In this document: in pieces, positions 9,909 to 18,852 of the stretch
Position numbering within the stretch: position 1 is the first letter of the stretch
Layout: the number at the start of each line of letters is the position of its first letter
Origin: JAKAGZ01 sp963772675
GTDB lineage: Bacteria; Bacteroidota; Ignavibacteria; Ignavibacteriales; Ignavibacteriaceae
Assembly: GCA_963772675.1 (NCBI GenBank)
Contig: CAVYYF010000009.1
Location: forward strand, 1 to 64,000
DNA length: 64,000 nucleotides
Direction of reading: 5' to 3'
Translations under genes and position numbers: made by a program
The notes under the pieces: generated by a model
What the model saw: the letters and a program-made list of their open reading frames with translations, nothing else
Database searches by the model: none
Told to the model about the DNA's origin: nothing

Positions 9909-11453
9909 TTATTTATTTTGCACATATTTTATCTCTACTCTTCTGTTCAGAGCCCTGCCGTCAGGGAAATCGTTAGAGAAAACGGGATTGTTCTCTCCGT
10001 AGCCCGCAACCTCAAGCTGAGCCGCATTGACGCCCTTACTAACGAGATAATCAGCAACCGTCCTGGCTGCCTTCTTTGAAATCTCAAGGTTACGCTGTGC
10101 TGCACCTGTTGAATCGGTATATCCGTGGATTAGCCACTTTGAATCAGGATAGGCCTTTATAGTGTTTACCAGGATATCCAGAATTGTGTAAGCTTTAGGA
10201 AGCAGTTTATCTTTTCCTGCATCGAAGTAGGTGTCCATATAAAGCACGATAGAGCTTATTTCTTTAGGCGGAATTATACGGGGATTCTCGGTAGTTTTTG
10301 GTTCTTCTTTCTTAGGAATTTCTTTTGTTTCCTTTTGTTCTTTTGTGCCTGCTTTTGCCGGACAGCCGGTTTGATCAACAGTTGTTCCTGCAGGAGTATT
10401 GGGACACTTATCAAGGTAGTCAGGCACACCATCACGATCTGAATCAATAGGGCATCCTGTAGAGTCAACTTTCAATCCGGGAAGTGTGTTTTCGCATTTG
10501 TCGAGATAATCCGGTACGCCGTCATGATCGGAATCTATTGGACATCCATCAGAACCAACTTTAGCGCCTGCCGGCGTATTACCACATTTATCCAGGTAAT
10601 CCGGTACACCGTCATGATCCGTATCAAGCGGACAACCGAATTCATCTACCTCCACTCCTTTCGGAGTTCCCGGGCACATATCATTTTTGTCCTCCACACC
10701 GTCATTATCACTGTCATAGAATGTACCTCCGGAAAAGGATGGGGCAAAAGTGATTCCTAAATTAACAGAGGCATATTTGTCTTTATATGCGCCTTTTTTG
10801 AGATCGTCCAGGTAATCGTTCGGGAAAAAATAATACGTCAAACTTGTATTAACAGCTATTTTATCCGTAATAAAGTAACGTCCTCCCAATTCAATTCCGG
10901 GTTCGTAAGTGCGTGTCGAATAAATCTGGCTTCCCTTTGCATTATTAGGCAACGGATTACCGTATATATCTTCCGGCTGGAAAAATAAATTAGACATACT
11001 TAAAAAAATGTAAGGAAAAATATTAGAATTCACTTTATAACTAAACTCAAGCCCCAGCCCCAAATAATAAATCGGTGTGACGAACTGACCCGGGTAACCA
11101 TGAGGATCAGTTTGTAATGCGAAATCAGCGCCTGATAAAGAACCTGAACCGAAATAAAGACCCAATCCGTAATAAATGCCGCTGTTACTGACAGGTATAA
11201 TATATTTCCCCATTCCCCTCCAGCCGCCGCTGACTGTTGACGATGAAGTATAATCTGTAAAGCTTTTATTGACGCTATATTCCAGGGAAAACAGGGGGGT
11301 TCCCTTTTTTAAATATCTTGAAATACCATTAAAAAAACCTGAATCACTGCTTTCCTGTGCATACAAATTGTATGATAAACCGGATATCAGGAAAAATATT
11401 ATTGCAGCTGCAAAAATATTTCTTAAAGTCTTATGAAGAATGTTTCCAGCCAT
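9909..11453 (-). CDS. OmpA-family outer-membrane protein with thrombospondin type 3 repeats
   Basis: This 514-residue protein has a signal peptide (cleavage near NLYAQ), then an N-terminal region of about 210 residues rich in alternating aromatic and glycine residues, as in an eight-stranded barrel. Four DxDxDGVxDxxDxCP calcium-binding-type repeats follow at about 245-370, then a Lys/Glu/Pro linker. The C-terminal OmpA-like peptidoglycan-binding domain has YFDAGKDKLLPKA, HGYTDSTGA and GYGENNPV with RALNRRVEI. It probably tethers the outer membrane to the wall. It lies 238 bp upstream of its SPOR-ended paralogue, same strand, so the two may be co-transcribed, but the gap leaves room for a separate promoter. 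Confidence 0.92.
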   Translation of the reverse strand: MAGNILHKTLRNIFAAAIIFFLISGLSYNLYAQESSDSGFFNGISRYLKKGTPLFSLEYSVNKSFTDYTSSSTVSGGWRGMGKYIIPVSNSGIYYGLGLYFGSGSLSGADFALQTDPHGYPGQFVTPIYYLGLGLEFSYKVNSNIFPYIFLSMSNLFFQPEDIYGNPLPNNAKGSQIYSTRTYEPGIELGGRYFITDKIAVNTSLTYYFFPNDYLDDLKKGAYKDKYASVNLGITFAPSFSGGTFYDSDNDGVEDKNDMCPGTPKGVEVDEFGCPLDTDHDGVPDYLDKCGNTPAGAKVGSDGCPIDSDHDGVPDYLDKCENTLPGLKVDSTGCPIDSDRDGVPDYLDKCPNTPAGTTVDQTGCPAKAGTKEQKETKEIPKKEEPKTTENPRIIPPKEISSIVLYMDTYFDAGKDKLLPKAYTILDILVNTIKAYPDSKWLIHGYTDSTGAAQRNLEISKKAARTVADYLVSKGVNAAQLEVAGYGENNPVFSNDFPDGRALNRRVEIKYVQNK

Positions 11454-11558
11454 TTTTAATCCAAAAATAAAGTTTTCAATCTATAAAAAAAATAAAAAAA
11501 AGGAAAAGGATTCATTCTTAGGAGGTGTCTCAATTTCAATTTTAAAATCAATAATAGC

Positions 11559-11624
11559 TGTCATTCTGAATTTATTTCAGAATCTTTATACTTCCAAAAG
11601 ATCCCGAAACAAGTTCGGGATCAC
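11559..11624. repeat. Double-hairpin dispersed repeat
   Basis: Two hairpins sit side by side: ATTCTGAA/TTTCAGAAT near 11563-11583, and GATCCCGAA/TTCGGGATC at 11600-11622 with a short ACAAG centre. The family is recognised from many Bacteroidota-type genomes. It lies just upstream of the OmpA gene's start region and overlaps no gene. Confidence 0.6.
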
Positions 11625-12354
11625 ATATTGTGAATTTGAGATACTACCTATTCTTAAAACAAATATATGTGCATTTTTGTCGCAATCCATAACAAATCAA
11701 CAAACAGGATAACCCTCAAAACGTGCCCTGTAAACTTAAATGTTGCAGGAACTCTAAGTTTAATGCTACCAATATGCCAAAAATTTATGAATAATGTTTT
11801 AAATAATTGTAATTATTTTAGCAAACCCTGTAATACACTGATTTAATCTGGGTTTTGAATTCTTTATAAATTCGTATATTCTACTTAAATTGAAGCAAAA
11901 AAAGCATCCAATTTTTAGACTATTTTCATTATTCAGGTTAGAAAGACAAATTCTTATTCTTATACGGTTCAGATGTATCTCATTTTTTTTTAGAAAAAGC
12001 AATTCAATAATTTAAGCGGCGTAAACAAACAATTTTTAACTTACGGGGCGGTTTTCTTTAATAAAATTATATGGGCTGTGTTGTTGCATTTGCCTGAGTG
12101 TGACTTAAGCGGCGAAGCTGTGTCTTGTTCGTGATAAGTAATTAGTGACGGGTAATAAGTAAGTAGAGAATTGAGAAGGGAGTATGAAAGACTGTTGTAG
12201 TAATTATAAATTACCAATTCTACATTATATATTATTTTAGGTTCAGGTCGATATTGCAGATGAACGCAAAAGGATATAAGTGATTGTTCTTATGGATGAA
12301 GAATTGCAATCTTCGAAGATATCTCATACTGCTAAAGCAGGATTCGATATGACA

Positions 12355-12545
12355 AGAAGTCTGTCATTTCGACGACTCCGATTTATCGGGGGAGGAGAAA
12401 TCTAAATGAAAGATATCTCGTCAGCCAAAGCTGACTCGATATGACATATTGTGAGTTGTAATTTCGACCGAAGGGAGAAATCTTAAAGCTAAAGATAACT
12501 CAGTCGCTTCACTCCTTCGATATGACAGAGTGTAAGTTGTCATTC
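12355..12545. repeat. Repeated TTTCGAC...GAGAAATCT / CGATATGACA element
   Basis: Two adjoining copies are visible. Each begins near TTTCGACGAC or TTTCGACCGAA, runs to GGAGAAATCT or GGGAGAAATCT, then to AAAGATATCTCGTCAGC or AAAGATAACTCAGTCGC, and closes with TCGATATGACA. The ends are imperfect inverted repeats (TGTCAT against ATGACA). Further half-copies lie at 12900-12975 and 13001-13055. Confidence 0.65.
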
Positions 12546-12664
12546 CTGACTAACGGCTGGCCTAAAATAAATTCCGTTGAGAAATTATGCGGAATAATAA
12601 AATAACAGGTAATAGAAATAAATGCTTGTTTGTTCAAATGTTTTAACCTGAAAAATATGTTTGA

Positions 12665-12681
12665 CCCCGCCAACGGCGGGG
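12665..12681. repeat. GC-rich REP-like hairpin
   Basis: CCCCGCC and GGCGGGG form a 7-bp perfect stem around AAC. A near-identical CCCGCC/GGCGGG hairpin around ATA occurs at 13881-13895, so this is a dispersed element and not a chance palindrome. Confidence 0.6.
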
Positions 12682-12746
12682 GAGTTATTTTTCTGCAAGA
12701 TATATCAGCATAATTTTAGGAATTTATTTTCAGCCTTGATTTTTTG

Positions 12747-12772
12747 GTTCTTTTGTATCAAGACAAAAGAAC
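12747..12772. repeat. GTTCTTTTGT inverted repeat
   Basis: A perfect 10-bp stem, GTTCTTTTGT/ACAAAAGAAC, encloses ATCAAG. The flank CCTTGATTTTTTG is part of the same dispersed element. On either strand it could fold in RNA, but no gene lies close enough for it to be an obvious terminator. Confidence 0.55.
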
Positions 12773-13003
12773 AGTAAAGTTGAATAAGCGATATTCAGTT
12801 TAAGCTTTACTTAATAAGAATTATTAGTATTTTCTAGTACTCTATTAACCAAGCATAAGCAATAAAATTTGTTACCTAAATACTGAAGAACTACACGCAG
12901 TCAGGTGAGAAATCTTTCTTAGGATATCTACCCTGCCCGGAGGCAGGTCGACGAGCGAAGAGAGGAGAAATCTTACTTTCGGTATTAGATATGTCAAATG
13001 TTG

Positions 13004-13465
13004 TCATTTTGATGACCCTCCCCGTCCGTTGGGATCGGCGGAGGAGATATCTTTGCTGTCGGTTAATTTTCTTATAACCCGAACTTTTAAAGGCCCCGGC
13101 TCTTCCTCTTTTTGTTTATCAGTTTTAATATTGTCGGTTTCTTCTATCAATCGCCTTTCAAGGCGGATTATCATCAAAAGCAGCTCTCGTTTTGTCAGGT
13201 CACGGTAATCTTTCTCTTCATATGCTGCCCAGGCCTGTTCGAGTTCCTTCGAAAGTCTGCCTATTCGTTTTTCTTTAGTTGCTTTGAATTTTTCTAAGAT
13301 TTCCTCATATCGGATAGATTTTAATTCTTCTATTCGACTATTTAATTCTTTATTCCAGTTTAAAAGTGTTGGTTTCGATACATTTATTCTTTGCGCAATT
13401 TTATCGAATGATAAACCCTCTGCTCTGAGTTCGACGAACTTTTCCTTGGTTTTCTGGTCTTTCAT
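13004..13465 (-). CDS. Helix-turn-helix protein whose C-terminus is formed by a dispersed repeat
   Basis: This 153-residue protein begins with a homeodomain-like HTH (about 8-45: FVELRAEGLSFDKIAQRINV, then KPTLLNWNKEL). A long charged, probably coiled-coil helix follows (about 45-115, with many Lys, Glu and Arg), then a polar tail. The layout recalls small DNA-binding proteins that recognise sites for recombination or packaging, but I cannot name a family. The last fifteen or so residues (DISSADPNGRGGSSK) and the stop codon are encoded by the repeat element at 13001-13055, so the original C-terminus has been replaced or extended. No gene lies immediately downstream. Confidence 0.65.
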   Translation of the reverse strand: MKDQKTKEKFVELRAEGLSFDKIAQRINVSKPTLLNWNKELNSRIEELKSIRYEEILEKFKATKEKRIGRLSKELEQAWAAYEEKDYRDLTKRELLLMIIRLERRLIEETDNIKTDKQKEEEPGPLKVRVIRKLTDSKDISSADPNGRGGSSK

Positions 13466-13652
13466 TTTGCCCCTTCTTATTTTAGAAATTTGATGGGTTT
13501 AAATGCAATATAATAATTTTAGTTAAATTTTGGTAAACTTTTGGAAAAAATGGGTCCGGAATCTGGGTTTTATGGATGTGAGGAAAGGCTTGCCTGAAAT
13601 TAATTAAAAGAAAGGTGGGGAAATTACTGCTGAGCAGTTGAGGTGAAATACA

Positions 13653-13820
13653 ATGAAAAGAAAATATCTGAGGGCACTCTCCGGTTACTTAAATAACCCG
13701 GGAGGGATAGATAAAGAAGCTGCACGGAAATACCTGGAGGGAAGGGGGATCAATTCTGATGCTATAAGAGAACAGGCTGCTTCGAAAATTGGAGAACAGA
13801 AAGCAGAGAGTTGTGAATAG
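13653..13820 (+). CDS. Possible small protein, 55 residues
   Basis: ATG 13653 to TAG 13820 encodes a polar, helix-forming peptide starting MKRKYLRALSGYLN, with an ARKYLEGRGI segment and IREQAASKIGEQ. A GAGGTG motif lies about ten bases upstream. Its G+C and codon use are higher than in the flanking repeats, which supports coding. It is divergent from the HTH gene at 13004-13465. Its last codons run into a purine-rich repeat tract. No family is recognised, and it could be a chance ORF. Confidence 0.4.
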   Translation: MKRKYLRALSGYLNNPGGIDKEAARKYLEGRGINSDAIREQAASKIGEQKAESCE

Positions 13821-13900
13821 TGAGCAGTAATTAGTGACCAGTGATGAGTAATTAGACTATAGAGATTAGAAAAAGAGAATCCCGCCATAGGCGGGCAAGT
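13821..13900. repeat. Purine-rich degenerate repeat tract with REP-like hairpin
   Basis: Degenerate repeats of the AGTAATTAGTGACCAGTGATGAG type are followed by a CCCGCC/GGCGGG hairpin at 13881-13895. The same word family occurs near 12130-12185. The minus-strand frame read through here is the tract's translation and not a gene. Confidence 0.55.
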
Positions 13901-13972
13901 GTAGAAAAGCAACTGTCGGCTTCATTATAAATTATCTATTCTTAATTAAACATTATAAATGCAATTTATACA

Positions 13973-15368
13973 GTGAAGCTCATTACTTCTAAAAATAAAA
14001 GGTTTATGCGTACCAAGGTAGCACTTATAAAAAATGCAGTTTCATCGGGATGGGGAAAATCCTCTAATATTATTAATCAACTAGTTCAGGTTCCTATTCT
14101 AATATCAGTATTAGGAGTGGAAGATTATGGACGCTGGTTGGTAATTTCTTCTTTTGCTGTCTGGATAAAACTTGCAAATATGGGTTTTGGAAATGTTGCT
14201 GGTAACCAAATTTCTATGCAGGTTGCTTCGCAAAAATTTGAAGAAGCTAAGATTACTTATTCTACTGTTTTTTATTTAATAGCAATAATTTCTGTAGCTG
14301 GTGCAATCATATCATTAATTATTATCCCCATTATTCCATGGCAAATGATACTTAAGGTAAATGCTGATAGAAATTTTGAAGTAATGTTTGCAATTTTATT
14401 ACAAGCATTTAGTGTATTACTTTCCTTTAATAATGAATTATTTTTCGCACGTTTCCGTGCTGCACAAAAGGTTCATATCGCACTTTTTTTAATTAGTTTT
14501 TGGCCATGGCTTAATTTAATATCGTTGATTATATCATTTCAATTTGGGGTCCGATTTGACTATATGGCAATTAGCTCACTAATTGCTTATATAATCTTTT
14601 TTGTTACCAACATGCTATGGAGCCGAAGATATCTACCCACTGTTTATTTTCTCAAAAAATTAGTGGATCGTAAGCAATATAAATTACTATTTAAAAAAGG
14701 AAGTGCTTTTCAGGCTATCACTTTAGGACAAGCTCTCTTATCACAAGGAAATTTATTGGTTGTTCAGACAATACTCGGGCCCGCTGCAGTAGCCCTTTTT
14801 AGTACAGCTCGAAAGATGATTCAAGTAGTAAATCAAATTGTAGAAATGTTAAATCAAATATCATGGCCCGGAGTTTAGTCTGATATTTGGAGTAAAGGAC
14901 TTTGAAAAGATCAGAAGGCTACACCGATCTGTTGTCTCTTTTTCAGTTTTAGGTTCGATTCTTTGTTTTATTGGATTGCTTATTTTTGGCAGGTCTATAT
15001 TTAATTGGTGGACTGGCAATTCGATTATTTTATCTCAGCAATTACTTTTAATATTTTTATTACCAATTCCATTCTATGCTTTTTGGTATTCCAGCAGTGT
15101 TATTCATCTTTCAGTAAATCAACACGAGGGGCTTGCAATTAGATATGTAATTGCGTCAATCTTTACGGTATTCGCTTGCATAGTATTATCAATGAAATTT
15201 GGAATAGAGGGTGCGGCTATTTCGACTCTTTTCATACATATAGCTCTTATTCCTTACGTGTTTAGAAAATCGTTAACAATTACAAAGGATAATTTTAACA
15301 ACTTCTTTTATGGGATAAAAATTGAGTGCAATAATATCCTAAGGATATGCAAGAAATTATTAAAATAA
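13973..15368 (+). CDS. Polysaccharide flippase (Wzx/RfbX-like), one frameshift
   Basis: Joined frames give about 465 residues with twelve or so hydrophobic segments, typical of MOP-superfamily O-antigen/oligosaccharide flippases that move lipid-linked units across the inner membrane. The N-terminus (SSGWGKSSNIINQLVQVPIL, then LGVEDYGRWLVISSF) is the family's conserved first helix region. The frame reads GTG at 13973 or, as likely, ATG at 14006. The first frame stops at 14876-14878 after QISWPGV, and the neighbouring frame continues as FSLIFGVKDFEKIRRLHR through to 15368. A single indel in the CCCGG run near 14870 restores it. It is the first gene of the AT-rich polysaccharide cluster. Confidence 0.85.
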
Positions 15369-15708
15369 TAATTTGCTCCTTTTTTCTTGAATAATGGTTG
15401 ATAAATACTAAAAACTGTACATGAGAATAATATTCTCAGAAAAGGAATAATTGTAAGGTCAATAATTACTATGTTATTTTTATATAGTCGGCTGTCAAAC
15501 TGCTTAGAGATTTGTTTCCAGCAATATATCCAAAATTAAGGTCTAATTTTCCTCCTTTGAATTAAAAAAAATAATGAAGCTATGTTGACATTACGCAAAT
15601 ATAAAGAAACAGGGGGAAACCAGGAAGGGAAGCAATTTTGCCTTTCCATACAGAACATAGTTGGGAAAAGTTAAGGAATTGTATTCAAATTAATCTAATG
15701 AATTTTGA
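15369..15708. other. 340-bp AT-rich gap with possible gene remnants
   Basis: No intact ORF is present. A TGAGAAT/ATTCTCA palindrome sits at 15422-15438. Short stretches read like protein (AVKLLRDLFPAIYPKLRSNF near 15490-15550, YKETGGNQEGKQF near 15600-15645) in different frames, which suggests a decayed or frameshifted small gene, but I cannot identify it. Confidence 0.35.
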
Positions 15709-16935
15709 ATGAATAAAAAAAATAAACTATTTCTGGCTCTTTATGCAGGAACTACCCGTGTTTTAATTGGTTTAGTTGGCCAATTAATGCTGGCCGAAGT
15801 AATAGCTTTTTTAAGTTTGCCATTTATAAATATAAGAGACCTGTTAAAAAAGCATAAAGATTTAAAAGTGATTTTGTTGGGATTAATAGTTTTACTTTTT
15901 GCACAGGTATTTAGCGATTTCATAAATCATTCTACCCCTATTAATTATTTACGCGGTTGGGCTGTAATTTTGTTCCCAATGATTTCAATAGTATTCCTGG
16001 TTAATTATTTAGCTAAGGAACCCAAGGCTATAACCTATTATTTATTTGTGTTGTTTATTGTACAATTAATATTTGGTGATGGTAATTTGGATTTAAGTAT
16101 ATGGGCTGCAAACACTAATTATTTCAAAATGCGGTTTGTAGGTTTTTTAAACCCTGCCTTTATGTTATTGGGTTATTATTTCTATTCTAAAAAGAAACCC
16201 AATATTACACTTCTTTTGTTTTTTATATATGGGGTAACGTGTCTGGCCTTTGACGCACGTTCTAATGGATTAATTTTCTTAGTATCCACAATTCTGCTTT
16301 ATATTAAAAGCAAGAATATTCGCTTTACAAAAAAAAAAATTATTTCAGTCACATTAATTAGTTTGGGATTATTTTACTTAGGGTATGTTTTTTACGTATA
16401 CCAGGTATTACACTACGGGTTTGGGGGGGCAAATGCTCATTTTGATTTAAGCAAAGCATCAGATCCGTATAATCCATTTGAGTTATTATTTTATGGCCGC
16501 ATGGAGGTTATCGTAGCTTTAAAAGCTATTTTGGATGCCCCAATTGTAGGACATGGTTCCTGGGCACAGGATGTAACAGGTCAATATTATTTTTATGCGG
16601 CACAATTAGCAGGGGTTAGCCATATTAATTACAGAGGCTATATTCCAAGCCATTCTATAATATTCAGCGCGTGGTTATATGCCGGGTTCGCAGGCTTTTG
16701 TGCAATTATAATTGTTTTCCAGGTGATAATAAAAGAATTTTATTTTATCTATATGAAAACATATTCATATTTATTACCCATAATTATAGTTTTGGTTGTT
16801 GAAAGCATCTGGAATTTCTTCTTTTCACCTTTTGGACACCTTAGAACAACATTACCTATAACTGCAGCTTTAACTATTGTATTATATAATTTAACTCAAT
16901 TGCAAAGTAAAAATATTGAAAATGAAATATCCTAA
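15709..16935 (+). CDS. O-antigen polymerase/ligase-like membrane protein (Wzy-type)
   Basis: This 408-residue protein has about ten to twelve predicted membrane segments and a large loop at about 225-330 with YNPFELLFYGR, GHGSWAQD and IPSHSIIFSAWLYAGF. The H-S pair before a glycine-rich helix is typical of O-antigen ligase/polymerase (Wzy/WaaL) proteins. In context, between a flippase and glycosyltransferases, a polymerase is more likely than a ligase, but the families diverge too much to be sure. It is one of the few intact genes of the cluster, and its end overlaps the next start. Confidence 0.75.
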   Translation: MNKKNKLFLALYAGTTRVLIGLVGQLMLAEVIAFLSLPFINIRDLLKKHKDLKVILLGLIVLLFAQVFSDFINHSTPINYLRGWAVILFPMISIVFLVNYLAKEPKAITYYLFVLFIVQLIFGDGNLDLSIWAANTNYFKMRFVGFLNPAFMLLGYYFYSKKKPNITLLLFFIYGVTCLAFDARSNGLIFLVSTILLYIKSKNIRFTKKKIISVTLISLGLFYLGYVFYVYQVLHYGFGGANAHFDLSKASDPYNPFELLFYGRMEVIVALKAILDAPIVGHGSWAQDVTGQYYFYAAQLAGVSHINYRGYIPSHSIIFSAWLYAGFAGFCAIIIVFQVIIKEFYFIYMKTYSYLLPIIIVLVVESIWNFFFSPFGHLRTTLPITAALTIVLYNLTQLQSKNIENEIS

Positions 16936-17668
16936 AATAACAGTAGTAACGCCTTCGTATAATCAGGGTGAATATATTGAAGAGACAATTTTATCCGTAA
17001 TTAACCAGGATTACTCTAATTTAGAATATATTATCATTGACGGTGGGAGTACAGATAAAAGTATAGATATTATAAAAAGTTATTCTGATAGGATTTCGTA
17101 CTGGCAAAGTAAACCGGATAAAGGGCAGAGCAATGCTATAAATGGAGGCTTTAAAAAAGGGACCGGTGATATATTATGCTGGTTAAATTCTGATGATACT
17201 TTTTTACCAGGTTCATTAAATCATGTTGCAAAAATATATTGCAGCAATAATTTTGATTTTTATTATTCGGATATAAATATAATCGATAAGTTTGGCAAAA
17301 AAATTAAAAGAGTGCGGTCAAAAAAAACCAATTATCTTGCTCAAATTTACGGCCATTTTGCAATCCCACAACAAAGTTCTTTCTGGACATCAAATATTTT
17401 CAAATTAGCGGGTCCCTTAAATGAAAACAATATGACAAGCATGGATGGTGAATATTTTATAAAGATTTTAAAATTAAAAGATATCAATATTTTCCAAGAT
17501 AATTTTCCCATTGCTAATTTTAGAATACATCCTGATTCACTAACAGGTTCCGGAATAAACGAAGAGCAATATTTAAAGGATAGGCAGAATTTAATTGGGA
17601 AGTACACGGATCACTACAGCCTGTTTTTTCACCTGTATTATAAGTATTTTTATAAATTTATTGCTTAA
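16922..17668 (+). CDS. Glycosyltransferase family 2
   Basis: This is an intact GT-A fold glycosyltransferase of about 248 residues. The N-terminus (ITVVTPSYNQGEYIEETILS) carries the nucleotide-sugar-binding strand, IDGGSTD is the conserved Asp block, and LNSDD (about residue 85) is the metal-binding DxD-like motif. Start ATG 16922 overlaps the polymerase stop by 14 bases, and the next gene starts two bases after its stop, so translation is probably coupled. It would transfer one sugar of the repeat unit at the inner face of the cytoplasmic membrane; donor and acceptor are unknown. An in-frame ATG at 16916 is also possible. Confidence 0.88.
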   Translation: MKYPKITVVTPSYNQGEYIEETILSVINQDYSNLEYIIIDGGSTDKSIDIIKSYSDRISYWQSKPDKGQSNAINGGFKKGTGDILCWLNSDDTFLPGSLNHVAKIYCSNNFDFYYSDINIIDKFGKKIKRVRSKKTNYLAQIYGHFAIPQQSSFWTSNIFKLAGPLNENNMTSMDGEYFIKILKLKDINIFQDNFPIANFRIHPDSLTGSGINEEQYLKDRQNLIGKYTDHYSLFFHLYYKYFYKFIA

Positions 17669-17670
17669 AT

Positions 17671-18739
17671 ATGAAGGCACTTTTCCTTTATTCAAGAGTA
17701 ATGCCTTACACTATTGAAGGATTAAAGGCATTACTTAAAATAACCAACCTGGAAATTCACCTTGTACATTATCCTGTTTCCCGGGATGCTCCATATCAGT
17801 TACCTGAAATCGATAGGATTAAATATTATAGTAAAAGCAAAACAAATGATGACGACATAATTAAATTTATAGAGGATAAAGACCTAAAATTTGTATTTGT
17901 TTCCCGGCTGGTTTGACAAAGATTATTTGAAAATCGCTAAAATTTGTAGGAGGAAAAACTTCCGGTTATAACTGGATGTGATACTCAATGGCGCGGAGAC
18001 ACCAGGCAGAAAATTGCAGTACTATTTTCCCGTTTCCTGATTAGAAAATATTTCAATTATATTATGGTTCCCGGATATTACCAGTATGAATATGCGAGGT
18101 TGTTAGGTTATAAAAGAGAAAATATTTTGTATCCGTTATATACGGCAGACATAAAGCTATTTAGTAATAAATACAAAGAATGCTTATCACTTAAAAAAAA
18201 TAATTACCCACGCAATTTGCTTTTTGTCGGTCGTTTTGAAAAAAGAAAAGGGAATAGACTTATTAATTAAAGCCTATAATTCTATTCAAAATAAAAGAGG
18301 CTGGACTTTAACTCTCATCGGAAATGGTTCACTTAAAAGAAAGATAATAAGAGAGAATAAAAATAATGATGATATTATGATAAAGGATTTTATGCAGCCC
18401 GGTGAATTATTAAACGAAATTGAAAAAGCCGGGGCTTTCTGCCTACCCAGTATATATGAACCATTGGGAGTAGTTATTCAGGAATTTGCATCTGCTGGTT
18501 TACCATTAATCACTTCAAATGTTTGTGGGGCGAAAGTATTTTCTTGCAGGACGAATATAATGGCGATTCATTTAAAAGTAATAGAGTATCCAGTCTAAAA
18601 AGAAAAACTTATTAAGCTGTTTAGTATATCTAATGAAACACTTATTCTATTTTCTAATAGAAGTAATACACTTTCTAATTCGCTAACACCTGAAATGTAT
18701 GCCGCAAGTTTTCTTAAGTTTATTAGCAAGATAAATTAA
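17671..18739 (+). pseudogene. Glycosyltransferase family 4 (GT-B), frameshifted
   Basis: Joined frames give about 350 residues. The C-terminal GT4 domain is clear: LLFVGRFEKEKGIDLLIKAY (near 18215-18275), LTLIGNGSLK, and the nucleotide-sugar-binding EPLGVVIQEFASAGLP (near 18455-18510). The tail runs to a stop at 18737-18739 (AASFLKFISKIN). Frame changes are needed near 17910, 17960, 18240, 18540 and 18600; the one near 18240 lies in an A-rich run. The start at 17671 is two bases after the preceding gene. The sugar specificity is not visible. Confidence 0.75.
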
Positions 18740-18852
18740 AATAGTAATATTAAATATATAGATAGACAATAAATAAGGATAAATATCTTCTAACAAATAG
18801 CTCACATACAGCTAATAATGTGATTGGAGAAGAACTTTTAAACAAATAATTT

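Larger units (their letters stand above)
11454..13003. repeat. 1.55-kb repeat-rich intergenic region without a supported gene
   Basis: I see no convincing CDS here. The stretch is a patchwork of short dispersed elements: a TCATTCTGAA...GTTCGGGATC double hairpin (11559-11624), several copies of a GTCATTTCGAC...GGAGAAATCT element (12355-12545, 12900-12975 and 13001-13055), a CCCCGCC/GGCGGGG hairpin (12665-12681) and a GTTCTTTTGT/ACAAAAGAAC hairpin (12747-12772). Purine-rich AGTAATTAGTGA-like tracts lie near 12130-12185. Such non-coding repeats are common in Bacteroidota-type genomes. Confidence 0.75.

Noticed and set aside
11799..12002. 67-codon minus-strand ORF in the repeat region
   Set aside because: Low-complexity, AT-driven composition, no ribosome site and no recognisable domain.
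11454..13003. CRISPR array
   Set aside because: Repeats are of different families and irregularly spaced; there is no regular repeat-spacer pattern and no cas gene in the window.
13685..13912. 75-codon minus-strand ORF
   Set aside because: Its first half translates the purine-rich tandem tract (SLITHHWSLITAHYS) and the rest is opposite a better plus-strand ORF.
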